A stretch of 64,000 bases of DNA. Origin: Tepidibacter mesophilus (lineage in GTDB: Bacteria; Bacillota; Clostridia; Peptostreptococcales; Peptostreptococcaceae). The notes beneath the pieces were generated by a model, which was not told where the DNA came from, did no database searches, and saw only the letters and a list, made by a program, of their open reading frames with translations. This document shows positions 17,908-26,496 of the stretch, piece by piece. The stretch is from assembly GCF_002724055.1 (NCBI RefSeq), contig NZ_BDQY01000005.1, positions 94,116 through 158,115 on the forward strand. The letters run 5' to 3'. The translations under genes were made by a program, and so were the position numbers. Position 1 is the first letter of the stretch. Each line of letters starts with the position of its first letter.

Positions 17908-19544
17908 TAGACACTCTCCTTATCCCCTATTTTATAAAATAAATAAATCGAAACAAAGCTGATTATAATTATTACAAGAGACGGTATAGATGATTCTGGA
18001 ATCATTTCATCATTTGCATATTCAAAAACCTTTGTAGGTAATGTATTAAAATTAAAAGGTCTTAAAATCAAAGTAAGAGATAATTCTTTTAAAACATCTA
18101 CAAAAACTAATAAAAAAGCACTAAGTACGGCCGGCTTTATCATTTTTAAATCAACCTTAAAAAAAGTTTGAGTTACACTCATTCCCAACATTCTAGATGC
18201 TTCAAAAAACTTCTTACCTATTTTTTCAAAACCAGACTCTATAGAATTATATCCAACAGCTAAAAACCTTATCATATAAGCAAATATAAGCATAACAAGG
18301 CTAGTACTTAGTAACATTTTTTTCGAATCACTATCTATTATTTTGTATATCCAGTAAAAATTATTATCTATTTTTATAAAAAACATTATTACACTTATAG
18401 CTATTACAGCAGCTGGTATAGAATAGCCTATTAGTGTAGCCTTTGAGTATACTTTCGAAATAAAATTTTCATTTATTCTACAGTAATTAGCTATTACTAC
18501 AGCCATTGCAACAACAAGACTTGCAGAAATTACTGCTACTGAGAATGAATTAAATATAAGCGTTAAAAATTGAATATTTAATATTTTTTTATAAGTTAAT
18601 CCACTCCAATAAATTAACTGGCTCGCAGGTATTAGAAAACCAATACTAAATATAAAAAAACAATATCCAAATGCTAAATTAGATTTAAATCCTTTAAGCC
18701 TTATTCTTGATATAGGTTTTATTTTAGTAGTTGTATAGCTGAATCTCTTATTTCCCCTTAAAAATTTTTCAGATACAAGTATGATTATAACTATTAACAT
18801 CAATACACCAGATAATCTAATTGCAGAATCCGTATCTCCCATACCAAACCAAGTTTTGAATATAGCTGTACTGAATGTAGGTATTCCAAAGTATTGAACA
18901 ACACCATAATCATTTAAAACTTCTAACACAACAAGACTTGTTCCACCTATTATAGCTCCTCTAGAAATAGGCATTACTACCAATAAAAAAATATCTATTA
19001 AATTTCTTCCTAGAACTCTAGAATTTTCTATTAAAGCTGCTGATTGTTTTTCTAAAAAAGATCTAGTAATTATATATACATACGGAAATAACGATACTGT
19101 AAATATAAATACGGCTCCTTTTATAGACATAATATCAAAGTATTTCTGATCTATTTGCATATTAAAACTATTTCTCAAAGATGTTTGAACAATACCTGTA
19201 TAATTAAGTATTCCATTATAAGTATATGCTCCTATATAAGATGGTATTGAAAGAGGTAAAATAAGCCCCCATTTAAAAAATGATCTCATAGGAAATTCAT
19301 ATACTGATATAATCCATGCCAAACTTACTCCTATAATAACTGTAAATAAACCCGTAAAAATAACTAAAGTCATAGAATTTAAAATATAATCCTTCAACAT
19401 ATATTCTTTTATATGAAACCAATTTTCATTTGGTTTTTGAAAAATACTCATAAATATATTTATATTAGGCATTATAATCAAAGCTATGAATACAAAGCTT
19501 AATAACGACCATATATTGAGATTTTGCTTTCTGCATTTAATCAA
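17907..19544 (-). CDS. fbpB: Ferric iron ABC transporter, fused double permease
   Basis: Inner-membrane permease with about 12 hydrophobic segments in two homologous halves, as in FbpB/ThiP-like permeases. The EAA-type loops ENSRVLGRNLIDIF and EASRMLGMSVTQTF mark each half and contact the ATPase. A GTG at 19565 opens the frame without a ribosome binding site. TTG at 19544 follows AAAAGGAAG by about 9 bases and is preferred (545 aa), though less certain. It is separated from the binding-protein gene by a strong hairpin. Confidence 0.87.
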   Translation of the reverse strand: MIKCRKQNLNIWSLLSFVFIALIIMPNINIFMSIFQKPNENWFHIKEYMLKDYILNSMTLVIFTGLFTVIIGVSLAWIISVYEFPMRSFFKWGLILPLSIPSYIGAYTYNGILNYTGIVQTSLRNSFNMQIDQKYFDIMSIKGAVFIFTVSLFPYVYIITRSFLEKQSAALIENSRVLGRNLIDIFLLVVMPISRGAIIGGTSLVVLEVLNDYGVVQYFGIPTFSTAIFKTWFGMGDTDSAIRLSGVLMLIVIIILVSEKFLRGNKRFSYTTTKIKPISRIRLKGFKSNLAFGYCFFIFSIGFLIPASQLIYWSGLTYKKILNIQFLTLIFNSFSVAVISASLVVAMAVVIANYCRINENFISKVYSKATLIGYSIPAAVIAISVIMFFIKIDNNFYWIYKIIDSDSKKMLLSTSLVMLIFAYMIRFLAVGYNSIESGFEKIGKKFFEASRMLGMSVTQTFFKVDLKMIKPAVLSAFLLVFVDVLKELSLTLILRPFNFNTLPTKVFEYANDEMIPESSIPSLVIIIISFVSIYLFYKIGDKESV

Positions 19545-19574
19545 ATTAGCACACTTCCTTTTCACATATTATTA

Positions 19575-19609
19575 AAAGCCGCATATTGTAAAAAACAATA
19601 TGCGGCTTT
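19575..19609 (-). terminator. Intercistronic hairpin between fbpA and fbpB
   Basis: A 15-bp perfect GC-containing stem (AAAGCCGCATATTGT and its complement) with a 5-base loop and a short following T-run. It probably causes partial termination or protects the upstream message, giving more binding protein than permease. Confidence 0.8.
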
Positions 19610-19616
19610 ATATTAA

Positions 19617-20669
19617 TTACTTCCAACTAATTTCATTAAATATCTCTACTGCTCTTTTATTGTTCTCTCCTAATTTATTCAAACTTATATCCTGAGTTTT
19701 AAACTCGCCCCATGATTTTAATAATTCTGAAGGCTCTACATTAGGATTTACAGGATATTCGTAGTTTGCTTCAGCAAATACACTTTGAGCTTTCTCTTGT
19801 GATAAAAATTCAATAAATTTAACTGCATTTTCTTTATTATTAGCATCTTTAGTAACTCCAGCACCACTTATATTTATATGAGTACCAGTAGTATCTTGAT
19901 TTGGGAAGAACACACTCACTTGCTCTCCTACTTTTACTTCTTCTGGATCTGATGAATTTAGTAATTTACCTAAGTAATAAGTATTCATTATAGCTATATC
20001 ACCTTCACCAGCTACAACTGCTTTAGCTTGATCTCTATCATTTCCTTCTGGCTCTCTTGCCATATTATCAACTAATCCTTTTGCCCATTCTTTAGCTTTA
20101 TCTTCTCCATTTATTTCAATAAAAGATGCAAGTAAAGATTGGTTATAAGTATTTGATGATGATCTTACTAATATTTTCCCCTTCCATTTAGGGTTAGTTA
20201 AATCTTCATAAGTAGATAATTCTGATGGGTTAACTCTATCTTTAGAGTATACTATAACTCTTCCTCTTTTAGTCAATCCATACCACGAATTATCTTTATC
20301 TCTTAAATTTTCTGGAACATTCTTATTTAAAACTTCACTTTCTACAGACTGTAATAAGTCTTGAGATTTAGCTCTATGTAATCTTCCAGCATCTGCTACT
20401 ATAAGTACATCAGCTTCTGTATCTTCACCTTCTCTATCAAGTCTTTCAATTAATTCGTCATCTTTTCCTTCAACAACATTTACCTTTATACCTGTCTCTT
20501 CTGTAAATAATTTATAAAGTTCTTTATCTGCGTCATAATGTCTAGATGTATATACATTAACTACTTTTTCTTCATTACCCCCTGTACTCTCTTGCTTCGT
20601 AGTACAACCTACAAGCAATACTATTGAAAATGCCACAGTTAAAAAAGTTAATAATAATTTCTTTTTCAT
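19617..20669 (-). CDS. fbpA: Ferric iron ABC transporter, substrate-binding lipoprotein
   Basis: Extracellular iron-binding protein, 350 aa, of the FbpA/FutA class. A lipoprotein signal ends at LLVGC with C22. The mature N-terminus reads VVNVYTSRHYDADKELYKLF, typical for the family. A tyrosine pair in MNTYYLGK is the usual metal-binding site. Iron specificity is supported by the Fur-type operator in its promoter. AAGGAGG precedes ATG. Confidence 0.92.
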   Translation of the reverse strand: MKKKLLLTFLTVAFSIVLLVGCTTKQESTGGNEEKVVNVYTSRHYDADKELYKLFTEETGIKVNVVEGKDDELIERLDREGEDTEADVLIVADAGRLHRAKSQDLLQSVESEVLNKNVPENLRDKDNSWYGLTKRGRVIVYSKDRVNPSELSTYEDLTNPKWKGKILVRSSSNTYNQSLLASFIEINGEDKAKEWAKGLVDNMAREPEGNDRDQAKAVVAGEGDIAIMNTYYLGKLLNSSDPEEVKVGEQVSVFFPNQDTTGTHINISGAGVTKDANNKENAVKFIEFLSQEKAQSVFAEANYEYPVNPNVEPSELLKSWGEFKTQDISLNKLGENNKRAVEIFNEISWK

Positions 20670-20745
20670 ACCTTAATTCCTCCTTAGTTTATGTAATTAG
20701 TATAGATAATTATTTTTAAGCGATATTAATTATCAATTTCCCTTT

Positions 20746-20774
20746 CATAATGATAATAACTCATTATCATTATG
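20746..20774. promoter_or_regulatory. Fur box
   Basis: A perfect 12-bp inverted repeat, CATAATGATAAT and ATTATCATTATG, around AACTC. It contains the Fur half-sites TGATAAT and ATTATCA. It occupies the spacer and -10 of the fbpA promoter, so iron-loaded Fur would block transcription. Confidence 0.9.
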
Positions 20775-20781
20775 ATGTCAA
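20753..20781 (-). promoter_or_regulatory. Predicted sigma-A promoter of fbpABC
   Basis: Consensus TTGACA (20776-20781) and TATTAT (20753-20758) with a 17-base spacer on the minus strand, overlapping the Fur box. Confidence 0.82.
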
Positions 20782-20839
20782 CTTCATTTCTCATGTAATG
20801 TTTTCCCAATTCAAAATAATTTTAGTTTCCTCGCAAACT

Positions 20840-20867
20840 AAAAACCCGCTGTATAACAGCGGGTTTA
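20840..20867 (-). terminator. Terminator after the ElaA-like gene
   Basis: A GC-rich stem (AAACCCGCTGT / ACAGCGGGTTT) followed by TTT on the minus strand, directly past the stop codon at 20871. Confidence 0.82.
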
Positions 20868-20870
20868 TAT

Positions 20871-21314
20871 CTACTTACTATAAAGCATCTCTATATGTTC
20901 AATCTCATCTTCTAAGTAAACATCAGATACTTCTTTAAATCCTAAACATTTATAAAAATCAACCAAATACTTTTGTGCAGATATTCGTATAGATTTCTCT
21001 TTTAGTTTTGTCTCTATATAGTCAATGGCTATTAACATCATTTCTCTAGATAAACCTTTTTTTCGTCTATCTTTTGATACTAGAACTCTTCCTACAGATA
21101 CCTCATCATAAGATATTCCTCTAGGTATTATTCTTAAATAACATAATATCTCTCCATTATCTTCTAAAAACAAATGATATGACTTTTCATCTTTCCCATC
21201 GCAATCTTGGTAAGGACATTGTTGTTCCAAGACAAAAACTTCACTTCTAATTTGTAAAATTTTATATAATTCTTGTATCTTTAATTCTTCAAATTTTTTC
21301 AATACCCAATTCAT
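20871..21314 (-). CDS. GNAT N-acetyltransferase, ElaA-like
   Basis: 147-aa acetyl-CoA-dependent acetyltransferase. The N-terminal pattern ELYKILQIRSEVFVLEQQCPY followed by DCDGKDEKSYHL is characteristic of the ElaA subfamily. The acetyl-CoA loop is VGRVLVSKDRRKKGLSREMM. Substrate unknown. Single gene, divergent from the patatin gene, with its own promoter and terminator. Confidence 0.88.
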   Translation of the reverse strand: MNWVLKKFEELKIQELYKILQIRSEVFVLEQQCPYQDCDGKDEKSYHLFLEDNGEILCYLRIIPRGISYDEVSVGRVLVSKDRRKKGLSREMMLIAIDYIETKLKEKSIRISAQKYLVDFYKCLGFKEVSDVYLEDEIEHIEMLYSK

Positions 21315-21357
21315 AAATTATCCTCCTCAATAATGCATAAACTGTTCCCCACGTTAA

Positions 21358-21386
21358 ATATTAGCAAACATACATTTTTTATTCAA
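21358..21386 (-). promoter_or_regulatory. Predicted promoter of the ElaA-like gene
   Basis: TTGAAT (21381-21386) and TAATAT (21358-21363) with a 17-base spacer on the minus strand. Confidence 0.6.
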
Positions 21387-21423
21387 TAGAACTAAATGTT
21401 CATTTTAAAATTTATCATATTTT

Positions 21424-21453
21424 CTGTCAAAAAGTAAATAATATGTATATGAT
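21424..21453 (+). promoter_or_regulatory. Possible promoter of the patatin-like gene
   Basis: CTGTCA and TATGAT with an 18-base spacer, 25 bases before the GTG start. A weak match. Confidence 0.35.
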
Positions 21454-21477
21454 ATATTAACAAAAGAAGGTGATATT

Positions 21478-22329
21478 GTGAAAAATATAGGTTTAATACT
21501 ACCAGGTGGAGGAATGAGAGGTGTTTATACATCAGGTGTTATAGATTTTTTTATAGAAAAAAGAATAAGATTTCCATATACTATAGGTGTTTCAGCTGGA
21601 GCTTGTAATGGCTCTGCTTATATTTCTAATCAACATGGATTTGGAAAAATATTTTACACTAAATATTTAAACGATAAAAGATATCTAAATTTTAAGAATT
21701 TATTTGTACAAAATAAATCAATTCTAGGTATGGATTTTATATTCGATGAAATTCCAAATAATCTAGAATTGTTCGATTTCGATTCTTTTAATAAGGCTCC
21801 CGAAAAATTAATTATAACTGCTACTAATTGTGTAAACGGTAAATCTGTATATATAGATAGGCACAATTGTGATGACTTATTAAAAGCTATAAGAGCTTCT
21901 TGTAGTTTGCCTTTTGTCAGTCCTATTGTAGAATATTCAAATATGCAGCTTTTAGATGGCGGACTTTCAGATCCAATACCTATAAAAAAATCTCAAAATG
22001 ATGGAAATACTAAAAATATAGTAATTCTTACTAGTGAAGATGATTCAAGTAGAAAACCTAAATATATAAAAAAACTCGCTAAAAAATTTTATTCAGACAA
22101 CAATGCTCTAATACAAGCTATAGATAATTGCTACGATATATATAACGATTCATTAAAATATGTTAATGAGCAAGAAAAAGATGGTAAAGCATTTGTTATA
22201 TCTCCAAGCCAATCTATAAAATTGAATACAATAGATAAAAATCATAAAAATATAAATAATTTATATAATCTAGGATATAAAGATGCTTCAAGCTCATATA
22301 GCAAGATGATTAACTACATTAAAAACTAA
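21478..22329 (+). CDS. Patatin-like phospholipase family protein
   Basis: 283-aa serine hydrolase of the bacterial patatin family (RssA/YjjU-like). Oxyanion glycine-rich loop PGGGMRG (9-15), nucleophile S39 in GVSAG and catalytic D160 in LDGG form the Ser-Asp dyad. No signal peptide, so it probably acts in the cytoplasm on lipids. The start is GTG at 21478 behind AGAAGGTG. Natural substrate unknown. Confidence 0.92.
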   Translation: MKNIGLILPGGGMRGVYTSGVIDFFIEKRIRFPYTIGVSAGACNGSAYISNQHGFGKIFYTKYLNDKRYLNFKNLFVQNKSILGMDFIFDEIPNNLELFDFDSFNKAPEKLIITATNCVNGKSVYIDRHNCDDLLKAIRASCSLPFVSPIVEYSNMQLLDGGLSDPIPIKKSQNDGNTKNIVILTSEDDSSRKPKYIKKLAKKFYSDNNALIQAIDNCYDIYNDSLKYVNEQEKDGKAFVISPSQSIKLNTIDKNHKNINNLYNLGYKDASSSYSKMINYIKN

Positions 22330-22348
22330 AATTCGCTTAATGCTAAAG

Positions 22349-22371
22349 GGGGACTACAAATGTAGTCCCTA
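22349..22371. terminator. Weak bidirectional hairpin between convergent genes
   Basis: GGGACTACA and TGTAGTCCC form a 9-bp stem with a 2-base loop between the patatin gene and the convergent hypothetical gene. The T-runs on either side are short. Confidence 0.5.
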
Positions 22372-22905
22372 TTTAATTACTTCTATAAGCTTTTCCTTTA
22401 TGAAATCCTTTATATCCATATCTTCTATAGTCACTTTAGTTTCATCAAATAAATCAGGCTTTACTCTAAAAAAATTAACTATAAGCTTTTCACCTTCTAT
22501 TTTATATACATCATGGTTCCAAGGTACGAATACTACTTCAAGCTCCTCGTAGTCAGAATTATTATTTTCATTCAATTCATCTATTATAGAATTTAGATTC
22601 AGTATCTTAACAGGCGCTACCATCATATTAGTATAATCTAAATCCTCCATCATCCACATATTATTATTCCAAAATTTTCTAGATTTTTTGCTTTTAGTAT
22701 TTAATAACTCTACATTTGATATTGCACTTAAAACAGACCTAACTGCTTCATCATTAAATTCCTCATCATATATAAGCTTCATATCATCGTACTGCGATAT
22801 ATCATTTATATAATTTTCGCCAACCTTCTCTTTTTCACTTGTAGCCTGCCAAAAATAGAGCATACTCTCTATAACATCTAATTTAACCTTTATCCTTTTA
22901 ATCAC
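22369..22905 (-). CDS. Conserved hypothetical protein (possible TDE2712 family)
   Basis: 178-aa acidic soluble protein. A long N-terminal helix with LDVIESMLYFWQATSEKEKV resembles the small TDE2712 family, a match from memory with modest certainty. No catalytic motif, signal peptide or membrane segment is visible. The frame opens at a TTG (22926), but GTG at 22905 stands 7-8 bases after AAGGGGG and is the better start. It is alone and faces the patatin gene. Function unknown. Confidence 0.7.
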   Translation of the reverse strand: MIKRIKVKLDVIESMLYFWQATSEKEKVGENYINDISQYDDMKLIYDEEFNDEAVRSVLSAISNVELLNTKSKKSRKFWNNNMWMMEDLDYTNMMVAPVKILNLNSIIDELNENNNSDYEELEVVFVPWNHDVYKIEGEKLIVNFFRVKPDLFDETKVTIEDMDIKDFIKEKLIEVIK

Positions 22906-23050
22906 AATAAATCCCCCTTGACTCAAATTTTCTATATATTCATTATATTATATATACTAATTTTACACTATAGATTAATGGTAAAAACATGTAATTATAT
23001 AGTATAATTGACCTATATAACTCTATTCTTTCAAAAGGGGGAAGACTTTT

Positions 23051-24115
23051 ATGAAAAAAGTTGATGAAAGAGACACGATATTTGCAAGGGCAAATTATAA
23101 AAAGGGGTCATTCGCTTATGAGGATTATTATACTAAAAACCCAGATAAAAAATCTATAGATGATAGCATACGAAGTAGGCCCAATCTATGTGAAGAAGGA
23201 GGTATGACCTACAACCAACTCAATAGTGCTATACCTAAAGCTTCATTTCAATTCCTAGGAGATATAATTCACTTGTGTGAAGGCCATATAAATTCAGAAA
23301 AAGTTATATTTAGTAAAAAAGTAATAACAAAAAGAATAAAAGGACTTGCTAAAAAATACGGTGCGGATTTGATTGGAATAACTAAACTTCAAGATTATCA
23401 TTTCTATACGCATAGAGGAAGACACGAAGAAGACTATGGAGAAAAAATAAATTGTAACCATAAATACGCAATAGTATTTGCATGTGAAATGGACAAGGAT
23501 ATGATAAATAGAGGTCCTATGATATCCGAAGTTATAGAAACATCTAAATGTTATGTTGACACAGCTATAGTAGGCATGATACTTAGTTACTATATAAGAA
23601 ATTTAGGATATGACGCTCGTAATCATATGGATTCAAACTATTTATTAATGCCTGCTTTAGTTGCACAAGATGCGGGACTTGGCGAAATAGGAAGAAACAC
23701 AATACTAACAACAAAACAATATGGTTCTAGAGTAAGACTTGGGGTTGTAAGCACAGACTTAGAGTTTGAAATAGATAAACCCATATCATTTGGACTTGAA
23801 GATTTTTGCTCTTTATGCAAAAACTGTTCCTTTACATGTCCATCTCAGTCACTATCTAATGAAACTCAAAAATTCAATGAGGATAAATTAAACTGGGTTA
23901 TAAATCAAGAAACATGCTACATAAAGTGGAGATATATAGGAACTGATTGTGGTATGTGTATAGCAAGCTGCCCTTTCAGTCAAGAAATGGAATCAATTAA
24001 AAACATAGACACATTTAAAAATAATGAACAATTGATAGGAGAAGTACTAGGTGAATTCAGAAAAAAATACGGCAAAAGACCATTCGTCCCCGGAAACCCA
24101 GATTGGCTACGATAA
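23051..24115 (+). CDS. Cytoplasmic reductive-dehalogenase-like / QueG-like iron-sulfur protein
   Basis: 354 aa. The N-terminal pattern (FARANYKKGSFAYEDYYTK, then DDSIRSRPNL) resembles the opening of reductive dehalogenases. The middle resembles the corrinoid-binding fold shared with epoxyqueuosine reductase (VAQDAGLGEIGRNTILTTKQYGSRVRLG, split here for length in family terms). Two 4Fe-4S clusters are predicted from CSLCKNCSFTCP and the later DCGMCIASCP with an upstream CYIKW cysteine. No twin-arginine signal is present, so it is cytoplasmic, and it is shorter than respiratory dehalogenases. Bound corrinoid is inferred. ATG follows AAAGGGGGAAG. Substrate unknown. Confidence 0.78.
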   Translation: MKKVDERDTIFARANYKKGSFAYEDYYTKNPDKKSIDDSIRSRPNLCEEGGMTYNQLNSAIPKASFQFLGDIIHLCEGHINSEKVIFSKKVITKRIKGLAKKYGADLIGITKLQDYHFYTHRGRHEEDYGEKINCNHKYAIVFACEMDKDMINRGPMISEVIETSKCYVDTAIVGMILSYYIRNLGYDARNHMDSNYLLMPALVAQDAGLGEIGRNTILTTKQYGSRVRLGVVSTDLEFEIDKPISFGLEDFCSLCKNCSFTCPSQSLSNETQKFNEDKLNWVINQETCYIKWRYIGTDCGMCIASCPFSQEMESIKNIDTFKNNEQLIGEVLGEFRKKYGKRPFVPGNPDWLR

Positions 24116-24156
24116 AGCCAAACTTAATCCACATGAAGCCTTAGTACTTTCCTTAT

Positions 24157-24197
24157 AAAAAAATGGAGCTTATTAAATTTAATAAGCCTCATTTTTT
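24157..24197. terminator. Bidirectional terminator
   Basis: A-rich and T-rich flanks surround a stem of GCTTATTA / TAATAAGC extended by ATG/CAT. It separates the convergent Fe-S protein and EamA-like genes and works in both directions. Confidence 0.8.
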
Positions 24198-24228
24198 CAT
24201 TAACAATATAATACCTACCGTTTTAAAA

Positions 24229-24648
24229 TTACTTTTTATTCATAAGAATTAACCCTAATACACTTATACATATTCCTAATACATTAATCATCGATAATCT
24301 AGTTTTAAAAAAACATATACCTATAACTATCAATATAATAGACGTTATAATATTTACAAATAAAGGAACTACATTTATACTCCATCCATTTCTATAAGCT
24401 AGTAAAAAACCTATCTCTATACCAAATATTGCAATCCCCAGTATATAACTAGCCCAATTTAATTTCTTAAACTCCAATATAATATCTTTGTTTTTAAAAA
24501 TAAATATAGATAATATAGATAATATAAGTGCAATAGAATAAGTTCCTACCATAGATACTGCAGGATTTATACTTTCATTTATGTATTTACAGCATATATG
24601 ATACATAACACTTGTCAATATAACTAACATAATTGAAAAATAATACAT
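24229..24648 (-). CDS. Small EamA/DMT-type membrane transporter
   Basis: 139 aa, about four transmembrane helices, half the size of classic EamA exporters and like paired small DMT proteins. The last helices (VPLFVNIITSIILIVIGICFF and ISVLGLILM) match the EamA repeat ending. Starts 3 bp after the YczE-like gene, with GGAAAGG as ribosome binding site. Substrate unknown. Confidence 0.72.
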   Translation of the reverse strand: MYYFSIMLVILTSVMYHICCKYINESINPAVSMVGTYSIALILSILSIFIFKNKDIILEFKKLNWASYILGIAIFGIEIGFLLAYRNGWSINVVPLFVNIITSIILIVIGICFFKTRLSMINVLGICISVLGLILMNKK

Positions 24649-24651
24649 TAC

Positions 24652-25317
24652 TTATTTTCCTTTCCTCAAGTCCACATTATGGGCTACTAATCTATAATCA
24701 TCTACAATAGATCTGTGAACGACATCACTTGTGTCAAACTTAAATAATTCAAATATCCACTGTATAGCATACCCTATTCCAAATACATAAATTACAGTAC
24801 CTATGCCCACAGGCGCTCCAAGAATAATACCTATAATTAAAGCACACATCTCTATAAAATTTCTTATAAAGCTAACAGATTTTCCTGTTTTTTTAACCAT
24901 AACCACCATAAGTCCATCTCTTGGCCCTGTTCCCAGCTGAACCTTCATATACAAATAAGTTCCAAATGCCATAAATATAATGCCTATAACCATCATAATA
25001 ATGCCTTTAAACATATTGTCACTAACAGGTATTATATTAGAATCATTTATTACATCTGTAAATACGCCTATAAGGATCATATTAAGTATAGTTCCCCATC
25101 CTGGTATTTGTCCCTTAAACGTAGTAAATAATACTATTACAACACCTGTAAATATTTGTATACTTCCCAAACTCATTGGTATATGCTTTATGACTCCTAT
25201 ATGAAAAGCATCCCACGGCCCAAGCCCTATATTTGCATTAACTTCAAGTATGATTCCTATTGAACACACTATAAATCCAAATAATAAAGTACTAATTGTA
25301 TTTATAAATTTTTTCAT
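24652..25317 (-). CDS. YczE/YyaS/YitT-family membrane protein
   Basis: 221 aa with about five membrane helices. Conserved family motifs are IGLGPWDAFHIGV near residue 30 and LGTGPRDGLMVVMVKKTGKS in the middle. Integral membrane protein of unknown function, in an operon between a predicted methyltransferase and a small DMT protein. Confidence 0.82.
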   Translation of the reverse strand: MKKFINTISTLLFGFIVCSIGIILEVNANIGLGPWDAFHIGVIKHIPMSLGSIQIFTGVVIVLFTTFKGQIPGWGTILNMILIGVFTDVINDSNIIPVSDNMFKGIIMMVIGIIFMAFGTYLYMKVQLGTGPRDGLMVVMVKKTGKSVSFIRNFIEMCALIIGIILGAPVGIGTVIYVFGIGYAIQWIFELFKFDTSDVVHRSIVDDYRLVAHNVDLRKGK

Positions 25318-25368
25318 AGCTTATCTCTCCCGTGTCATTATGTTCAATAATTATATCATACCTTATAT

Positions 25369-26319
25369 TTAATTTGTTAATTTAAGTACTATTTGGCTAT
25401 ATTTTTCTTCAAAATCAACTTCAAATCCTTCAAATATATCTTTAACCAAATTTAACATATAATCTTTTGACTTAGTTCTATATTTAAAACCAATTTTCTC
25501 TCCTATTTTTTCTTGTTTTTTATTTTTTACTGAAAAAGGTAATACAATATCAACTTTTCCTTTGAACTCTTTTGTGATTTTGTATATGCATTTGTAAAGT
25601 CTTGTTAAATTACTATCATCAAAAAATTCTGCAAATCCGTTGCACAGAACTATTAAATTATCAAAACCTTCAAAATCATTTTTGTATATGTACTCATCAA
25701 AATAATCAAATATAGACACATTGTATCTACTTATTTTAGATTCTTTACCAAACATTTTTGAAGCTAAATTTTCATTGTTTTTAAGCCATTCTCTATCTAT
25801 ATCTACATTAACTATTTTGTAATGTAAGTCACTATCTATACCTTTCATTATCCTTTCAATCTCAAGACTATCAAATCCTCCTCCACAACCTATATCTATA
25901 ACTGCAAAATCTTCTTTAATATTAAATACATAATCATGTAAAACTTTATTTACAAACTCAATAACAATATCTCGTCTCCAATTAATAGGAGGTGCTATTT
26001 TTTCAAGCATTTTTTTATCTACTATTTTATTTAATCCACTTCCATGTGACTTGTTTAAATGACAATAAAAAGTAACCTCTTCTGTTCCAGGTCTTTTGCT
26101 CATTATGTTTGCACACGAACTAAGTTTTGTAATCATATTTCCTAAAGCTGTAAGTTTATATTGAGATTCTGGAAGATCTTTATCTTTAAAGCTACTTAAA
26201 AATATTTTTTCTCTTTCAAATTGATAGTAAAATTTATTATCGTCAATCGCAATGTTATCCCATACTTTTTTTTGATTATTTACCTCGTCCCATCTTTTTG
26301 TAAAATTATTCATATTCAT
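25369..26319 (-). CDS. Class I SAM-dependent methyltransferase-like protein
   Basis: 316 aa. The glycine-rich SAM loop VIDIGCGGGFDS lies at 140-151, followed by an acidic strand end (VNVDIDREW) and a later FDNLIVLCNGFAEFFDD segment that fits motif II. The N-terminal 110 residues are helical and do not match a family I recognise. Target unknown. First gene of a three-gene operon with the YczE-like and EamA-like genes. Start at 26319 has AAGGGG close by; an ATG two codons downstream is also possible. Confidence 0.68.
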   Translation of the reverse strand: MNMNNFTKRWDEVNNQKKVWDNIAIDDNKFYYQFEREKIFLSSFKDKDLPESQYKLTALGNMITKLSSCANIMSKRPGTEEVTFYCHLNKSHGSGLNKIVDKKMLEKIAPPINWRRDIVIEFVNKVLHDYVFNIKEDFAVIDIGCGGGFDSLEIERIMKGIDSDLHYKIVNVDIDREWLKNNENLASKMFGKESKISRYNVSIFDYFDEYIYKNDFEGFDNLIVLCNGFAEFFDDSNLTRLYKCIYKITKEFKGKVDIVLPFSVKNKKQEKIGEKIGFKYRTKSKDYMLNLVKDIFEGFEVDFEEKYSQIVLKLTN

Positions 26320-26394
26320 TTATCCCCTTTTATTGTAATTTATACTAACATGTAGCATATTCTTATATTACTATATTTTTACTTAGCAAAGCAA

Positions 26395-26422
26395 AAAACC
26401 AATGGATTAATCCATTGGTTTT
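26395..26422 (-). terminator. Terminator of the short SLH protein gene
   Basis: A 12-bp perfect stem, AAAACCAATGGA and TCCATTGGTTTT, followed by a T-run on the minus strand. Confidence 0.85.
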
Positions 26423-26496
26423 AATAATTTATATAATTATTTTATTTTTATGTAAGCATTTTAGGTTATTATATATAATACCTTGTTATTTACATA

